From an uncultured Lysobacteraceae bacterium (GTDB lineage: Bacteria > Pseudomonadota > Gammaproteobacteria > Xanthomonadales > Xanthomonadaceae), in contig CAMLSB010000003.1 in assembly GCA_946482565.1 (NCBI GenBank), positions 1 to 44,172 of the forward strand: 44,172 bases of DNA. Reading direction: 5' to 3'. Positions 1 to 9,509 of this stretch are shown in pieces. Made by a program: the position numbers and the translations under genes. The notes under the pieces were generated by a model, which worked only from the letters and a program-made list of their open reading frames with translations, had not been told where the DNA came from and searched no databases. Positions within the stretch are counted from its first letter, which is position 1. Every line of letters starts with the position of its first letter.

Positions 1-326
1 AAATCGCCTGGCGCATGCCGAGGGGGTAGCTTTCCTCGTTAATCCAGCTGCAAAAACCCAGACGCCAACGACGACGTCTACGCTCTCGCCGCTTAAGGCG
101 TAAGCCCCGAACCCACTTGTGCCTTTGCTCGTGGATGTAGGGTCATTATCAAGGGATAGGTTCCGGCGGCGACCCGTCAACCGGAATCGACAATCCAAGC
201 GGGTGTGGATGACGGTGTGCCTCGCACGTTGTGTTGCCGCCATCCGAGATCGAACAACGAGCTAAGCATGTAGTGCCGGGCATGGAGCATCTTCGGACGG
301 GGGTTCGATTCCCCCCATCTCCACCA
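1..326 (+). ncRNA. ssrA: tmRNA (ssrA), 5' end outside the window
   Basis: Transfer-messenger RNA, which rescues stalled ribosomes in trans-translation together with SmpB. The 3' end carries the tRNA-like part: a T-arm of the form GGGGGTTCGATTCCCCCC followed by an acceptor strand ending in an encoded CCA at 324-326. The messenger part encodes a tag ending ANDDVYALAA-stop at 64-96, very close to the known gammaproteobacterial tag ANDENYALAA. The 5' acceptor strand, D-arm analogue and promoter lie left of position 1, so the RNA is partial. A rho-independent terminator follows at once. Confidence 0.95.
64..96 (+). other. tmRNA proteolysis tag reading frame
   Basis: Read from a GCC resume codon, the frame gives Ala-Asn-Asp-Asp-Val-Tyr-Ala-Leu-Ala-Ala and a TAA stop at 94-96. 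The terminal ALAA is the ClpXP degradation signal and the leading AND contacts the SspB adaptor in relatives. The resume codon is assigned by alignment with the E. coli tag; only the reading frame itself is seen directly. Confidence 0.85.
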
Positions 327-335
327 ATGCAAGCA

Positions 336-365
336 ACGGGCCGCCTTCGGGCGGCCCGTTTTTTT
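336..365 (+). terminator. Rho-independent terminator of ssrA
   Basis: A perfect 9-bp GC stem (cgggccgcc / ggcggcccg) with a TTCG tetraloop at 337-358 is followed by seven T residues at 359-365. It lies 10 bases after the tmRNA CCA end. It also overlaps the downstream side of the leftward redoxin gene, whose stop is at 381, so it might serve that transcript too, although there is no matching T-tract on the other strand. Confidence 0.92.
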
Positions 366-380
366 GCCGGCCGAAAATGC

Positions 381-992
381 TCAGGCGGCGGATTGCACCG
401 GGTCGGTGGGGGGCGTCGACGTTGCCGTCGCCGTCGTGGCCGCGGGAACGCCGCGGCGCATCAGCCCGCGCGCCAGGAACAGCTCCACGCGCTCGAGCGG
501 GATCCTGTCGCCCGCATCGCTGCCGTAGTACGCCTCGACGATGCGGCCGTCCTCGTCGATGAGGAAGTCGGCGGGCAGCAGGTTGTTGGTGTTCAGCCCG
601 GCCAGGCCGACGATGCGCAGGCCGCGCAGCAAGGTGGGCACGCGGGTCACGACCGCCTTGAGCTTGCGCCAGAACGAACGTTCGATGCCGTAGCGCCGGT
701 GCGAGGCGCCGACCGGATCGGCCGCGACACGGAACGGGCGCGGATGCCGCGCGACGAAGTGCAGGACCTCGGCCTGGCCCGAGCCGAACACCGCCACGAT
801 GTCCAGGCCCAGCGCCGCCAGGCTGGCGTGGTGGTGGGTCAGTTCGTAGATGCGGAAATTGCAGAACGGGCACGCCGCGTCGCGGAAGAACGACAGCAGC
901 GTGCGGCGGCCGGTGCCGCCGATCGGGATGGCCTGGCCGTAGATGTCGACGAGGTCGAGCGCCGGTGCGGCGGAAGGTGCGAACAGTTTCAT
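381..992 (-). CDS. Peroxiredoxin-like redoxin (AhpC/TSA fold) with CPFC motif
   Basis: A 203-residue thioredoxin-fold protein of the AhpC/TSA or peroxiredoxin-like group. Residues 31-50 hold a beta strand followed by a CPFC motif (Cys41, Cys44) at the start of the first helix, the position of the redox-active cysteines. A second strand region reads LGLDIVAVFGSG, and residues after about 145 contain a PADFLIDEDGRIVEAYYG segment typical of the C-terminal beta hairpin. The tail is a low-complexity Ala/Thr/Pro stretch. The frame is open upstream to 1049, but the ATG at 992 begins the conserved fold and has a GGGGG stretch upstream. No signal peptide is visible, so a cytoplasmic peroxide or disulfide role is inferred. 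The substrate cannot be told from sequence. Confidence 0.85.
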   Translation of the reverse strand: MKLFAPSAAPALDLVDIYGQAIPIGGTGRRTLLSFFRDAACPFCNFRIYELTHHHASLAALGLDIVAVFGSGQAEVLHFVARHPRPFRVAADPVGASHRRYGIERSFWRKLKAVVTRVPTLLRGLRIVGLAGLNTNNLLPADFLIDEDGRIVEAYYGSDAGDRIPLERVELFLARGLMRRGVPAATTATATSTPPTDPVQSAA

Positions 993-1052
993 GGGATCCC
1001 CCGGGATGTCGTGGCGCTTCCAGCCTGACGCTCCTGGTGGAATTCCCAATGC

Positions 1053-1943
1053 CTATATGTGCAAAGTGCTCTCGAACTCGTGGTGCTCTCCGCTGAGCGG
1101 ATCGCGGAAGGCCAATCGGCGGGCCAGAAGCTTCAGGGGCCGGGCATGGTCGTCCGCGACCACTTCGCCCGCCTGAGGGTACCAGCGGTCGTTGGCGATC
1201 GGCGCACCCAGCGCGGCCATGTGGACGCGCAACTGGTGCTTCCGCCCGGTCACCGGCTCCAGCGCGTAGCGCCAGTGCGCCGCACCGCCATCGTCAATGC
1301 CGATGTCCTCGCCCGCCCGCTTGCGTTCGAGCACGGCGATCCGGGTTTCGCTGTTGGGCGCGCCGTCCACTTCCCGCATGCGGAAGAACGGCGTGCCCGG
1401 CTCCAGCCGCGACATGCGCAACAGCGGGAACGACACGCCGGGCAAGGCCGGCGCGATCGCCTCGTAGTGCTTGCGGATGCGCCGTTCGCGGAACAGCGCC
1501 TGGTAGGCCGCGCGCGTGGCCGGACTGGCCGAGAACAGCACCAGCCCGGCGGTATCGCGATCGATCCGGTGCAGCGGCACGAGGTCCGCGTTGCCCAGGC
1601 GCTGCACCAGCCGCGCCAGCAGCGTCTCGCGCACGAAGCCGCCAGCGGGCGTGACTGGCAGGAAGTGCGGCTTGTCGGCGACGACCAGGTGCTCGTCGAC
1701 GTGCAGCACCGACTCCGCGAACGGAATCGCCGGCTCGTCGACGACCTCGCGGAAGTAGCGCACTTCGGCGCCGATGCGATACGGCGCATCGAGCGCCAGC
1801 GGATCGCCCAGCGCATCGAGCACCCGGCCACGCTCGAAGCGATCGATCCACGCATCGCGGCCGATGGCGGGAAAGCGGTCGCACAGGCAATCGAGCACCG
1901 TCGACCACGCGCCAGGCGGCAACTGCAGGCGGCTGGGCGTCAT
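1053..1943 (-). CDS. RluA-family pseudouridine synthase
   Basis: A 296-residue enzyme that isomerises uridine to pseudouridine in rRNA or tRNA. The catalytic motif reads LHRIDRDTAGLVLFS, with the invariant Asp after HRI, and the second family motif is seen as the C-terminal GRKHQLRVHMAALGAPI. The N-terminal ~85 residues resemble the short RNA-binding extension of this family. The start at 1943 overlaps the stop of the upstream 88-residue gene (ATGA), which implies translational coupling; the open frame continues upstream but antiparallel to unrelated sequence. The target RNA (23S rRNA or tRNA) is not predictable from the motifs, so no symbol is given. Confidence 0.88.
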   Translation of the reverse strand: MTPSRLQLPPGAWSTVLDCLCDRFPAIGRDAWIDRFERGRVLDALGDPLALDAPYRIGAEVRYFREVVDEPAIPFAESVLHVDEHLVVADKPHFLPVTPAGGFVRETLLARLVQRLGNADLVPLHRIDRDTAGLVLFSASPATRAAYQALFRERRIRKHYEAIAPALPGVSFPLLRMSRLEPGTPFFRMREVDGAPNSETRIAVLERKRAGEDIGIDDGGAAHWRYALEPVTGRKHQLRVHMAALGAPIANDRWYPQAGEVVADDHARPLKLLARRLAFRDPLSGEHHEFESTLHI

Positions 1944-2206
1944 TCCCCGGGCGGCGGCTTCAATGTGCCGGCCAGTTCCTCGAGCCCGGAGATCGCCGAC
2001 TCCAGCGCGTCGTGCAACTCGCCCTGGCGGCTCATGAGGTCCTCGATCATCTTCGCCTGCCCGAGCTTCTTCAGTTCGCCGTCGAACAGCAGCCACGCCG
2101 CGGTCAGGCCTTCCACGTTGTTCGAGGAGTAATGGCGCATTTCCTTGAGCTGGTTGACGGTGTCGTTGACGCGATCGAGCGGCGTCTTGGCATGGTCGTC
2201 GGACAT
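1940..2206 (-). CDS. Small hypothetical protein, helical, coupled to pseudouridine synthase
   Basis: An 88-residue acidic, Leu/Glu-rich protein with no Cys, no signal peptide and no membrane segment. It looks all-helical, with heptad-like spacing at residues 10-80 (VNDTVNQLKEMRHY, GELKKLGQAKMIEDLM). The start at 2206 is preceded by an AAGGAGA Shine-Dalgarno stretch, and the stop overlaps the next start by ATGA. I do not recognise a named family. The context suggests only that it is co-translated with an RNA-modifying enzyme. Confidence 0.75.
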   Translation of the reverse strand: MSDDHAKTPLDRVNDTVNQLKEMRHYSSNNVEGLTAAWLLFDGELKKLGQAKMIEDLMSRQGELHDALESAISGLEELAGTLKPPPGE

Positions 2207-2309
2207 TGGTGGGTCTCCTTCCGGCGTGGGGTTCCCCCCAAGGCTAGCCGCGGGGGCCGGACGGCGGCGTCACGACTCGGCGCGCCTCGACGCGGCCGCG
2301 GCCTGCTGC

Positions 2310-2678
2310 CTAGAACATCCCGAGCGTGTTCGGCGAATCCTTCGGGATTTCCTGCGCCAGGTCCCAGAGCTCGATGATCTTCCCGTCGGCGATGCGGGCG
2401 ATGTGGACCACGGCATACTCCGCGCCTGCTCCGGCGCGAACGAGATGCGAGTGCACCGCGACCCGGTCTCCGCCTTCGATCACCTGCTTCACCTCGAACG
2501 ACTTGTTGGGCTCGGCGGCCGCGCTCTGCTCCATCGCCTCCAGCAGCGATTGGCGATCGCCGGGGAACCACGCGCTGTGGTGGACGAAGGCCGGCGAGAC
2601 GTAGCGTTCGTAGGCTTCCCGCACCTGGCCGCGGGAGCACATCCGGAGGAAGGTAGTGACGATGTCGCGGTTGTCCAT
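2310..2678 (-). CDS. SnoaL-like / NTF2-fold protein
   Basis: A 122-residue protein of the SnoaL-like polyketide-cyclase or NTF2 superfamily. The typical order is visible: an N-terminal helix (DIVTTFLRMCSRGQVREAYE), FVHHSAWFPGDRQSL as the start of the cavity, GGDRVAVHSHLV as a central strand, and DGKIIELWDLAQEIP as the terminal strand pair. Many members are small hydrolases or isomerases and many have no known substrate. The start at 2678 is chosen because the longer open frame upstream lies wholly antisense to gnd. It is divergent from gnd, with a 79-base shared upstream region. Confidence 0.82.
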   Translation of the reverse strand: MDNRDIVTTFLRMCSRGQVREAYERYVSPAFVHHSAWFPGDRQSLLEAMEQSAAAEPNKSFEVKQVIEGGDRVAVHSHLVRAGAGAEYAVVHIARIADGKIIELWDLAQEIPKDSPNTLGMF

Positions 2679-2708
2679 GTCCGGCACTCCCTGGAGGATC
2701 AACGCTTC

Positions 2709-2714
2709 GATAAT
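2709..2714 (+). promoter_or_regulatory. Candidate -10 element for gnd
   Basis: GATAAT lies 43 bases before the gnd ATG in the 79-base divergent region. No convincing -35 box is seen 16-18 bases upstream, so this is only a candidate. Confidence 0.25.
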
Positions 2715-2757
2715 GGTCCCTGGCGCATCATGCTGCCAGGCAATCCCAGGAGGCAGC

Positions 2758-3663
2758 ATGGAACTCGGAATGATCGGCCTTGGCCGCATGGGCGGCAACA
2801 TGGCGCAGCGGCTGATGCGCGGCGGGCACACGGTGGTCGGCTTCGACCCCGACGCGGAGGCGCGAAAGGCGCTGGAAGGCGACGGCGGCGGCTCGGCGGA
2901 CTCGCTGCAGGCGCTGGTGGCCGCCCTGCCCGCGCCGCGGATCCTGTGGATGATGGTGCCCGCGGGGAAGATCACCGACGGCACGGTCGACGCGCTGGCC
3001 GGGCTGCTGGCGCCGGGCGACGTGGTCATCGACGGCGGCAATTCCAACTACAAGGACACGCTGCGCCGGGCGGAGGCGCTGGCGGGGAAGCAGATCGCCT
3101 ACGTGGACTGCGGCACCAGCGGCGGCGTCTGGGGCCTGGCCGAGGGATACGCGTTGATGATCGGAGGCGACAAGGCGGTCGTGGACCGGCTGCGGCCGAT
3201 CTTCGAGGCGCTGGCGCCGGCGAAGGACAAGGGGTGGGGCCACGTCGGACCGGTGGGATCCGGCCACTTCACCAAGATGGTCCACAACGGCATCGAGTAC
3301 GGGCTGATGCAGGCCTACGCCGAGGGCTTCTCGATCCTGCAGCACAAGCAGGACTTCGCGCTCGACCTGCACCAGGTGGCCGAGATCTGGCGCACCGGCA
3401 GCGTGGTGCGGTCGTGGCTGCTGGACCTGACGGCCGATGCGCTGGGCAAGAACCCGACGATGGCCGGCATCGCGCCGTGGGTCGCCGATTCCGGCGAGGG
3501 CCGCTGGACGCTGCAGGAGGCGATCGACCTGGACGTCCCCGCGCCGGTGATCGCGCTGTCGCTGATGGCGCGGCTGCGCTCGCGCGACAACGATTCGTTC
3601 GCCGACAAGCTGCTGGCGGCGATGCGCAACGAGTTCGGCGGCCACGCGATCAAGCAGGAGTAG
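2758..3663 (+). CDS. gnd: 6-phosphogluconate dehydrogenase, decarboxylating, short form
   Basis: Oxidises 6-phosphogluconate to ribulose 5-phosphate and CO2. At 301 residues it belongs to the short class, not the ~470-residue E. coli form. The Rossmann motif GLGRMGGNM is at residues 7-15, the family signature VVIDGGNSNYKDT follows at about residue 90, and the substrate-site segment GSGHFTKMVHNGIEYG is at about 165-180. Strand beta-2 ends in GFDPD with Asp30 at the position that selects the cofactor; an acidic residue there generally favours NAD+ over NADP+. The ATG at 2758 has an AGGAGG box six bases upstream. It converges on the zwf-tkt operon, with only two bases between its stop and the DUF2945 stop. 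Confidence 0.93.
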   Translation: MELGMIGLGRMGGNMAQRLMRGGHTVVGFDPDAEARKALEGDGGGSADSLQALVAALPAPRILWMMVPAGKITDGTVDALAGLLAPGDVVIDGGNSNYKDTLRRAEALAGKQIAYVDCGTSGGVWGLAEGYALMIGGDKAVVDRLRPIFEALAPAKDKGWGHVGPVGSGHFTKMVHNGIEYGLMQAYAEGFSILQHKQDFALDLHQVAEIWRTGSVVRSWLLDLTADALGKNPTMAGIAPWVADSGEGRWTLQEAIDLDVPAPVIALSLMARLRSRDNDSFADKLLAAMRNEFGGHAIKQE

Positions 3664-3665
3664 CG

Positions 3666-3881
3666 CTAGGCGTGGTGCAGCGCGCCGCCCTTGTGCACGG
3701 CGACGTGGTCGGTCTTGTCGCTCCTGATCTCGTATTGCGGGTCGTCTTCGCTGCAGTGGCGCGTGTAGCCGTGCCAGTCGAAATCGCGCTTGTGCACCTT
3801 CGTGATCGTGCCGCCGACGTGGCCGGCTTCGGAATTCCAGCGCACGTGGTCGCCGACCTTGAAGACCTTCTTCTCGTTCAT
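3666..3881 (-). CDS. DUF2945 (hypervirulence-associated TUDOR-like) protein
   Basis: A 71-residue protein matching the small DUF2945 family, which has a Tudor-like beta-barrel. The visible signature is [20 protein letters not shown] near the N-terminus, then [10 protein letters not shown], and [21 protein letters not shown] at the C-terminus. Biochemical function is unknown in the family. Its start overlaps the tkt stop (ATGA), making it the last gene of the leftward pentose-phosphate operon. Confidence 0.85.
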   Translation of the reverse strand: MNEKKVFKVGDHVRWNSEAGHVGGTITKVHKRDFDWHGYTRHCSEDDPQYEIRSDKTDHVAVHKGGALHHA

Positions 3882-6001
3882 GGCCGCGCGTCCAGCAGCG
3901 CCATGGCACGGCGGCAGACTTCGCCGGCGGTGAAGCCGTAGCGCTGCATCACCTCGTCGCCGGGCGCGGAGGCGCCGTAGCGATCGATGCCTAGGACGGC
4001 GCCGCGACTGCCGACGTAGCGTTCCCAGCCTTGCGGCACGCCGGCTTCCACGGCCAGGCGGAACGGGACATCCGGCGGCAGCACGCTGTCGCGATATTCC
4101 CTGGGTTGCGCATCGAACAGCTCCCAGCTCGGCATGGACACGCAGCGCACGCGCAGGCCGCGTTCGCGCAGGGTGCGCGCGGCTTCGACGATGAGGTGCA
4201 GCTCGGACCCCGTGGCGATCAGCAGCAGCCGGTCCTGGCCGCCAGCACCCGCACTTTCGCCGGCGCCGCCGGCGAAGCCTTCATCATCGAGGACGTACGC
4301 GCCCTGGCGCAGGCCTTCGGCGGACGCATGGCGCGCGCGGTCCAGCGTCGGCATGGCCTGGCGCGAGAACACCAGCGTCACCGGCGCATCGCGCATCTCC
4401 AGCGCGACCTTCCACGCCACCGCCGTCTCGTTCGCATCGCCGGGGCGGATCAGCGTCAGCCCGGGGATCGCGCGCAGCGCAGCCAGGTGCTCGACCGGCT
4501 CGTGCGTCGGTCCGTCCTCGCCGACGGCGATGCTGTCGTGCGTGAACACATGCACGACGTGCAGCTTCGAGATCGCGGCCAGCCGCATCGGCGGACGCAT
4601 GTAGTCCGAGAACACGAGGAAGGTCGCTGTGAACGGCAGGCAGCCGCCATGCGCCGCCATTCCGTTCGCGATCGCGCCCATCGCATGCTCGCGCACGCCG
4701 AAGTGCAGGTTGCGGCCCGCGAAACTCCAGCCGCCGCCGTCGGAACCCTGCTCGTCGGTGCCGGGCGCGGGCGGCGGATTGAAGTCGCCCAGGCCCTTGA
4801 GCGCGGTCTTCGTCGAGGGATCGAGGTCGGCGGAGCCGCCGGTGAGCTGCGGCAGCTTCGGCGCGATCGCATTCAGGACCTTGCCGGAGGCCTCGCGCGT
4901 GGCCATGCCTTTCGCGTCCGCGGGGAACACGGGGATATCGGCGTCCCAGCCGTCCGGGAAGCCTTCGTGCAGGCAGCGTTCGAACTCGGCCGCGACGTCT
5001 TCGTGCGCCCTGGCGTAGTCCCGGAAGCGGTTCTCCCAGGTTTCTTCGGCGGCGGCGCCGCGCGCAACGGCTTCGCGCATCCGCGTCGCGGCGTCGTCGG
5101 GCACCAGGAAGGTCGGCTGCAGCGGCCAGCCCAGCGCTTCCTTGGTCTTGCGCACGCCCTCCTCGCCCAGCGGCGAGCCGTGCGCCTTGAAGCTGTCCTG
5201 CACCGGCGAGCCGTAGCCGATGTGGGTGCGCACCACGATGAGCGAGGGCCGCTGCGTTTCCGCGCTGGCCGCACGCAACGCCGCATCGATGGCCGCGAGG
5301 TCGTTGCCGTCGGCGACGTGCTGCACGTGCCAGCCGTAGGCCTCGAACCGCTTGCCGCGATCCTCGGTGAAGGTGATGTCCGTGCCGGCCGCGAGCGTCA
5401 CGTAGTTGTCGTCGTACAGGCAACACAGCTTGCCGAGCTTGAGATGCCCGGCGAGCGACGCGGCTTCGGATGCGACGCCTTCCATCAGGTCGCCGTCGCT
5501 GACCAATGCCCAGGTGCGATGGTCGACGATATTGCCGTCGGTCGCCGTTTTGCCGCCATCCCGGTTGTAGCGCGCGGCGAGCTGCGCCTCGGCGATCGCG
5601 AGGCCGACGGCGTTCGCCATGCCCTGCCCCAGCGGCCCGGTGGTGACTTCGACGCCGGGCGTGTGGTTGCGCTCGGGATGGCCGGGCGTGCGGCTTCCCC
5701 ACTGGCGGAAGCCGCGCAGGTCGTCGATGGACAGGTCGTAGCCGGCCATGTGCAGCAGCGCGTACAGCAGCGCGGAGCCATGGCCCGCCGAGAGCACGAA
5801 GCGGTCGCGGTCTGCCCATGCCGGGTTGCGCGGGTTGTGCTTGAGATGGCGCTGCCACAGCACGTAGGCCATCGGCGCGGCGTCGAGCGGCAGCCCGGGA
5901 TGGCCGCTGTCGGCCTGCTGCACCATGTCCACGGCGAGGAAGCGCAGGGTATCGACGCATTGCTGGTCGATGCCGTCGAATGTCGTGCTGTCGGAAGCCA
6001 T
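3878..6001 (-). CDS. tkt: Transketolase
   Basis: A thiamine-diphosphate enzyme that moves two-carbon ketol units between pentose-phosphate sugars. The full 707 residues are slightly longer than the usual ~665. The N-terminal domain has [14 protein letters not shown], the TPP/Mg motif [18 protein letters not shown], and the DDN segment that completes it. The middle domain holds [16 protein letters not shown] with the catalytic Glu, and the C-terminal domain starts around [18 protein letters not shown] Gly/Ala-rich insertion ([15 protein letters not shown]) sits just before the third domain and explains part of the extra length. An AAGGAG box lies seven bases before the ATG. It follows pgi by 42 bases and overlaps the next gene. 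Confidence 0.96.
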   Translation of the reverse strand: MASDSTTFDGIDQQCVDTLRFLAVDMVQQADSGHPGLPLDAAPMAYVLWQRHLKHNPRNPAWADRDRFVLSAGHGSALLYALLHMAGYDLSIDDLRGFRQWGSRTPGHPERNHTPGVEVTTGPLGQGMANAVGLAIAEAQLAARYNRDGGKTATDGNIVDHRTWALVSDGDLMEGVASEAASLAGHLKLGKLCCLYDDNYVTLAAGTDITFTEDRGKRFEAYGWHVQHVADGNDLAAIDAALRAASAETQRPSLIVVRTHIGYGSPVQDSFKAHGSPLGEEGVRKTKEALGWPLQPTFLVPDDAATRMREAVARGAAAEETWENRFRDYARAHEDVAAEFERCLHEGFPDGWDADIPVFPADAKGMATREASGKVLNAIAPKLPQLTGGSADLDPSTKTALKGLGDFNPPPAPGTDEQGSDGGGWSFAGRNLHFGVREHAMGAIANGMAAHGGCLPFTATFLVFSDYMRPPMRLAAISKLHVVHVFTHDSIAVGEDGPTHEPVEHLAALRAIPGLTLIRPGDANETAVAWKVALEMRDAPVTLVFSRQAMPTLDRARHASAEGLRQGAYVLDDEGFAGGAGESAGAGGQDRLLLIATGSELHLIVEAARTLRERGLRVRCVSMPSWELFDAQPREYRDSVLPPDVPFRLAVEAGVPQGWERYVGSRGAVLGIDRYGASAPGDEVMQRYGFTAGEVCRRAMALLDARP

Positions 6002-6043
6002 GTCGTGCTCCTTGCGTGGTGCGGCCGTGCGCGCGGTCGCGGG

Positions 6044-7738
6044 TCAGCCTCCCCGGCGTTCGCGGTAACGGCGGATCAGGGTGCGCGTCGAACTGTCATG
6101 CGCCGACGCCGCAGCGTCGGCCATGCCTTCCTTGACCGCGGTGGGCGCGGCAAGTTCGGCTTCCGTCGACTTCGCCAGCTGCTTGCCCAGCTCGACGCCC
6201 CACTGGTCGAAGCTGTCGATGTTCCAGATCGTGCCCTGCACGAACACCGCGTGCTCGTACAGCGCGACCAGCGCGCCCAGGCTGCGGGGCGTCAGCCGGT
6301 CGGCGAGCAGCGTGCTGCTCGGGCGGTCGCCGTCACAGACCTTGTGCGGGATCAGGGCCTCGGCGACCCCTTCGCGACGCAGCTGCGGGGCGTCGCGACC
6401 GAAGGCGAGCGCCTCGCCCTGCGCGAACAGATTGGCCATCAGCAGGTCGTGGCGGCCGCGGATGTCGGCGCCGTCCTCGCCCGGCGCCAGCAGCGCCTGG
6501 CAGAAGCCGATGAAATCGCAGGGCACCAGGCGCGTGCCCTGGTGCAGCAGCTGGTAGAACGAGTGCTGGCCGTTGGTGCCGGGCTCGCCCCAGTAGATCG
6601 GGCCGGTCTGGACGTCGATGCGGCTGCCGTCGAGCGTGGCGTGCTTGCCGTTGCTCTCCATCGCAAGCTGCTGCAGGTAGGCCGGGAAACGTGCCAGGTC
6701 CTGCGCGTACGGCAGCACCGCCACGGTGCCGGCGCCGAGGAAATCGTTGTTCCAGATCGACAGCAGCGCCATCAGCACCGGCAGGTTGGCATCGAACGCC
6801 GTGTCCCGGAAATGTTCGTCCATGGCGTGGAAGCCGGCGAGCATCTCGCGGAAGCGCTCGGGGCCGATCGCGAGCATCGTCGACAGCCCGATCGCCGAAT
6901 CCATGGAATAGCGGCCACCGACCCAGTCCCAGAACCCGAACATGTGCGCCGGGTCGATGCCGAACTTGCGGACGCCGTCTTCGTTGGTGGAGACCGCGAC
7001 GAAATGGCGCGCAACCGCCGCCTCCCCGAGCGCGGCGACGCACCAGGCGCGCGCGGCGCCGGCGTTGACCAGCGTTTCCTGGGTGGTGAAGGTCTTCGAG
7101 CAGACGACGAACAACGTTTCCGCCGGATCGAGGCCCTGCAGGGCTTCGCGCATCGCGGCCGGATCGACGTTCGAGACGAAGCGCGGCTGCGGCCCGTCGA
7201 TGTAGTGGCGCAGCGCGAGCGCGGCCATCGCCGGCCCGAGGTCGGAGCCGCCGATGCCGATGTTGACGACGTTGCGGATGGCGCGCCCGGTGGCGCCCGT
7301 CCATTGCCCATCGCGCACGCGCCGCGAGAATTCTTCCATGCGCTCCAGGACGGCCTGCACTTCGGGCACGACATCGGTGCCGTCGACCGCGATGCGGGTG
7401 CCCGCCGGCGCGCGCAACGCGACGTGCAGGGCGGCGCGGTCTTCGGTGGCGTTGATGTGTACCCCGGCGAACATCGCGTCGATGCGCGCGCGCACGCCGC
7501 AGGCATCGGCCAGATCGATCAGCAGGCGCAGCGTGTCGTCGCCCACGCGCTGCTTCGAGTAATCGAGGTACCAGCCGGCGCCCTCGGCAGCCAGGCGCTC
7601 GCCGCGTTGCGGGTCCTCGTCGAAGCGTTGCCTCAGCGTGCGCCCGGTTGTCGCCTGCGCGTGCGCGCGCAGCGCTTGCCATTGCGGGCGTTGCGCCAGC
7701 GGCATCGCGCCCGATCCATCCTTGCCCGCTGCGGTCAT
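6044..7738 (-). CDS. pgi: Glucose-6-phosphate isomerase
   Basis: Interconverts glucose 6-phosphate and fructose 6-phosphate, linking glycolysis with the oxidative pentose-phosphate branch. Family signatures are clear: [37 protein letters not shown], the [12 protein letters not shown] segment and [16 protein letters not shown], and the C-terminal signature [16 protein letters not shown]. From the ATG at 7738 the protein is 564 residues, a little longer than usual. The extra length is split between the N-terminus and a ~35-residue Ala-rich tail after the GKQLA motif. The start overlaps the tal stop (ATGA). A second in-frame ATG eleven codons on (7705) is possible. Confidence 0.95.
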   Translation of the reverse strand: MTAAGKDGSGAMPLAQRPQWQALRAHAQATTGRTLRQRFDEDPQRGERLAAEGAGWYLDYSKQRVGDDTLRLLIDLADACGVRARIDAMFAGVHINATEDRAALHVALRAPAGTRIAVDGTDVVPEVQAVLERMEEFSRRVRDGQWTGATGRAIRNVVNIGIGGSDLGPAMAALALRHYIDGPQPRFVSNVDPAAMREALQGLDPAETLFVVCSKTFTTQETLVNAGAARAWCVAALGEAAVARHFVAVSTNEDGVRKFGIDPAHMFGFWDWVGGRYSMDSAIGLSTMLAIGPERFREMLAGFHAMDEHFRDTAFDANLPVLMALLSIWNNDFLGAGTVAVLPYAQDLARFPAYLQQLAMESNGKHATLDGSRIDVQTGPIYWGEPGTNGQHSFYQLLHQGTRLVPCDFIGFCQALLAPGEDGADIRGRHDLLMANLFAQGEALAFGRDAPQLRREGVAEALIPHKVCDGDRPSSTLLADRLTPRSLGALVALYEHAVFVQGTIWNIDSFDQWGVELGKQLAKSTEAELAAPTAVKEGMADAAASAHDSSTRTLIRRYRERRGG

Positions 7739-8814
7739 GACAGGGTTTCCACCTTGGTCCGGATCCGCTGCAGCAGCTGGTTCCACGACTTCACGAAGGA
7801 TTCGGCGCCTTCCTCCTGCAATTGCGTGGCCAGCGCGTCCACGTCGATACCGGCGTCGGCGTAGCGCTTCAGGCGCGCTTCGGCGTCGCCGCCGTCCACC
7901 GCCATCGGCGCGCCCGCCTTGCCGTGGTCGGCGAAGGCTTCCAGCGTCTTCGCCGGCAGCGTGTCGATGGTGCCCGGCGCGGCAAGCGCGACGGCGTACA
8001 GCGTGTCTGGCGCCGCCGGATCCTTGGTGCTCGTGCTTGCCCACAAGAGGCGTTGCGGCCGCGCGCCGGCGGCCTCGAGCGCCTTCCAGCGCGGCGACGC
8101 CAGCAGCGCGCGGTATTCGCGATAGCACTGCATGCCCACGGCGATGCCGAGGCCGTTGCGTAGCGCTTCCGGCGCCGTCTTCGCGATCGCCTTGTCCCAG
8201 CGGCTCACGAACACCGATGCCACCGATTCGACCACCGGGTCGAGTCCTGCGGCGATGCGGCGCTCGATGCCGCGCAGGTAGGCTTCGGCCGCGGCCAGGT
8301 ATTGCGCCGTCGAGAACAGCAAGGTCACGTTGATCGGCACGCCATGGAAGATCGATTCCTCGATCGCGCCGACGCCGGCGGGCGTGCCCGGGATCTTGAC
8401 GAACAGGTTGCGGCAAGCGGCCTGGTCGTGGATCGCCTGCGCGGCCGCGACGCTGCCGGCGGTGTCGTCGGCCAGCAACGGCGACAGCTCCATCGACACC
8501 CAGCCGTCGACACCGCCGGTGGCGTCGTGCGCGGGTTCGAAGAGCTTCGCGGCGCGGCGCAGGTCCTCGAGCGCAAGCTCGACGAACAGCGCCTCGCCCG
8601 CCTTGCCGGCGCGCGCTTTCTCGCGGATGCCGGCGTCGTAGGCGTCGCTGCCGCCGATCGCCTCGTCGAAGATCGTCGGATTCGAGGTCAGTCCGGTCAG
8701 GCCGTAGTCGCCGATCCAGCGCGCGAGCGTGCCGTCGTCGAGGATCCGGCGGGTGATGTTGTCCAGCCAGAGGCTCTGGCCCATGGCGCGCAATGCAGCG
8801 AGGTTCGTGTTCAT
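7735..8814 (-). CDS. tal: Transaldolase
   Basis: A Schiff-base aldolase that transfers dihydroxyacetone units between pentose-phosphate sugars. At 359 residues it fits the class of transaldolases of about 360-380 residues common outside enterobacteria. Signatures: [15 protein letters not shown] at about residues 40-55, [18 protein letters not shown] with the catalytic Lys in VKIP, and [12 protein letters not shown]. The C-terminus has the [11 protein letters not shown] strand. The start at 8814 overlaps the stop of the HAD phosphatase gene and its stop overlaps the pgi start, so three genes are translationally coupled. Confidence 0.95.
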   Translation of the reverse strand: MNTNLAALRAMGQSLWLDNITRRILDDGTLARWIGDYGLTGLTSNPTIFDEAIGGSDAYDAGIREKARAGKAGEALFVELALEDLRRAAKLFEPAHDATGGVDGWVSMELSPLLADDTAGSVAAAQAIHDQAACRNLFVKIPGTPAGVGAIEESIFHGVPINVTLLFSTAQYLAAAEAYLRGIERRIAAGLDPVVESVASVFVSRWDKAIAKTAPEALRNGLGIAVGMQCYREYRALLASPRWKALEAAGARPQRLLWASTSTKDPAAPDTLYAVALAAPGTIDTLPAKTLEAFADHGKAGAPMAVDGGDAEARLKRYADAGIDVDALATQLQEEGAESFVKSWNQLLQRIRTKVETLS

Positions 8815-9509
8815 GTCGTCTTCCTGATCCTGAGTTCCGCCTGCGAGAGACCGGCGAGGTCTCCGATCCGGTCCAGTCGCAGGTCGGGGGAATGGGTGGC
8901 CGCGTCGGCATCGGCGTCGCTGGCATAGTGGCCCTGGCGCACGAACACCGTCGTGACGCGATCGCCGAGCACCGCCTTCGCCTGGTCAAGCAGCCGTGGC
9001 TTGTCGTCCACCAGCACGTAATGCGCGGCCGGCATGCGGCGTTCGACGCCGGCCAGTTCACGCGACTTGTGCAGCGTCACCAGCACGCGGCTGCCAACCG
9101 CTTCGGCCAGGCCCGAGCGCGCGATCTTGCGCGGCTGGAACACCATGTCGCCGTCCGACAGGATCGCCGTCGTCGCGAAGCCGCCGAGATGGCGCAGCGT
9201 CTCGTGCACTCGCGGGAACACGCGGTCGGCGAACGGGTAATCGAGGATGAAGCCCGACAGGTGCAGCAGGTCGGGATCGTCCTCGAACTCGCGCCGCAAC
9301 AGTTGCAGCGGTGCCAGGTAGTCGGCGAAGCCGCGATCGTCGCGCAGCATCTCGTAGGCTTGCCGGTAGCGAACGCGGCCGTCTTCGCCGAGCGCGCGGA
9401 GCAATTCCTCGTCCAGGTCGGCCGAGAACGCATCGTTGTCCAGCAAGGTGTTGTCGACATCCAGCAACACGACGGTACCGGCCTCCGGCGGGCGCGCCTG
9501 CATCAGCAT
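8811..9509 (-). CDS. HAD-superfamily hydrolase in pentose-phosphate operon
   Basis: A 232-residue haloacid-dehalogenase-fold phosphatase candidate. Motif I is [14 protein letters not shown] (nucleophile and acid/base Asp), motif II is the Ser in [14 protein letters not shown], and motif IV is [15 protein letters not shown]. The helical cap lies between motifs I and II. Substrate is unknown; a sugar phosphate or phosphoglycolate is a reasonable guess from its position between zwf and tal. The start at 9509 is preferred over the in-frame ATG at 9503 because an AGGAGG box sits ten bases before it. It overlaps zwf by seven bases and tal by ATGA. The lactonase gene (pgl) often found beside zwf is absent here. 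Confidence 0.88.
   Translation of the reverse strand: MLMQARPPEAGTVVLLDVDNTLLDNDAFSADLDEELLRALGEDGRVRYRQAYEMLRDDRGFADYLAPLQLLRREFEDDPDLLHLSGFILDYPFADRVFPRVHETLRHLGGFATTAILSDGDMVFQPRKIARSGLAEAVGSRVLVTLHKSRELAGVERRMPAAHYVLVDDKPRLLDQAKAVLGDRVTTVFVRQGHYASDADADAATHSPDLRLDRIGDLAGLSQAELRIRKTT

Noticed and set aside
4031..7864. Rightward open frame of over 1200 codons across tkt, pgi and the tal 3' end
   Set aside because: It is a shadow of the real leftward genes, produced by their strong G/C third-position bias. The translation is rich in Arg, Gln and Ala, shows no domain, and crosses three true gene boundaries.
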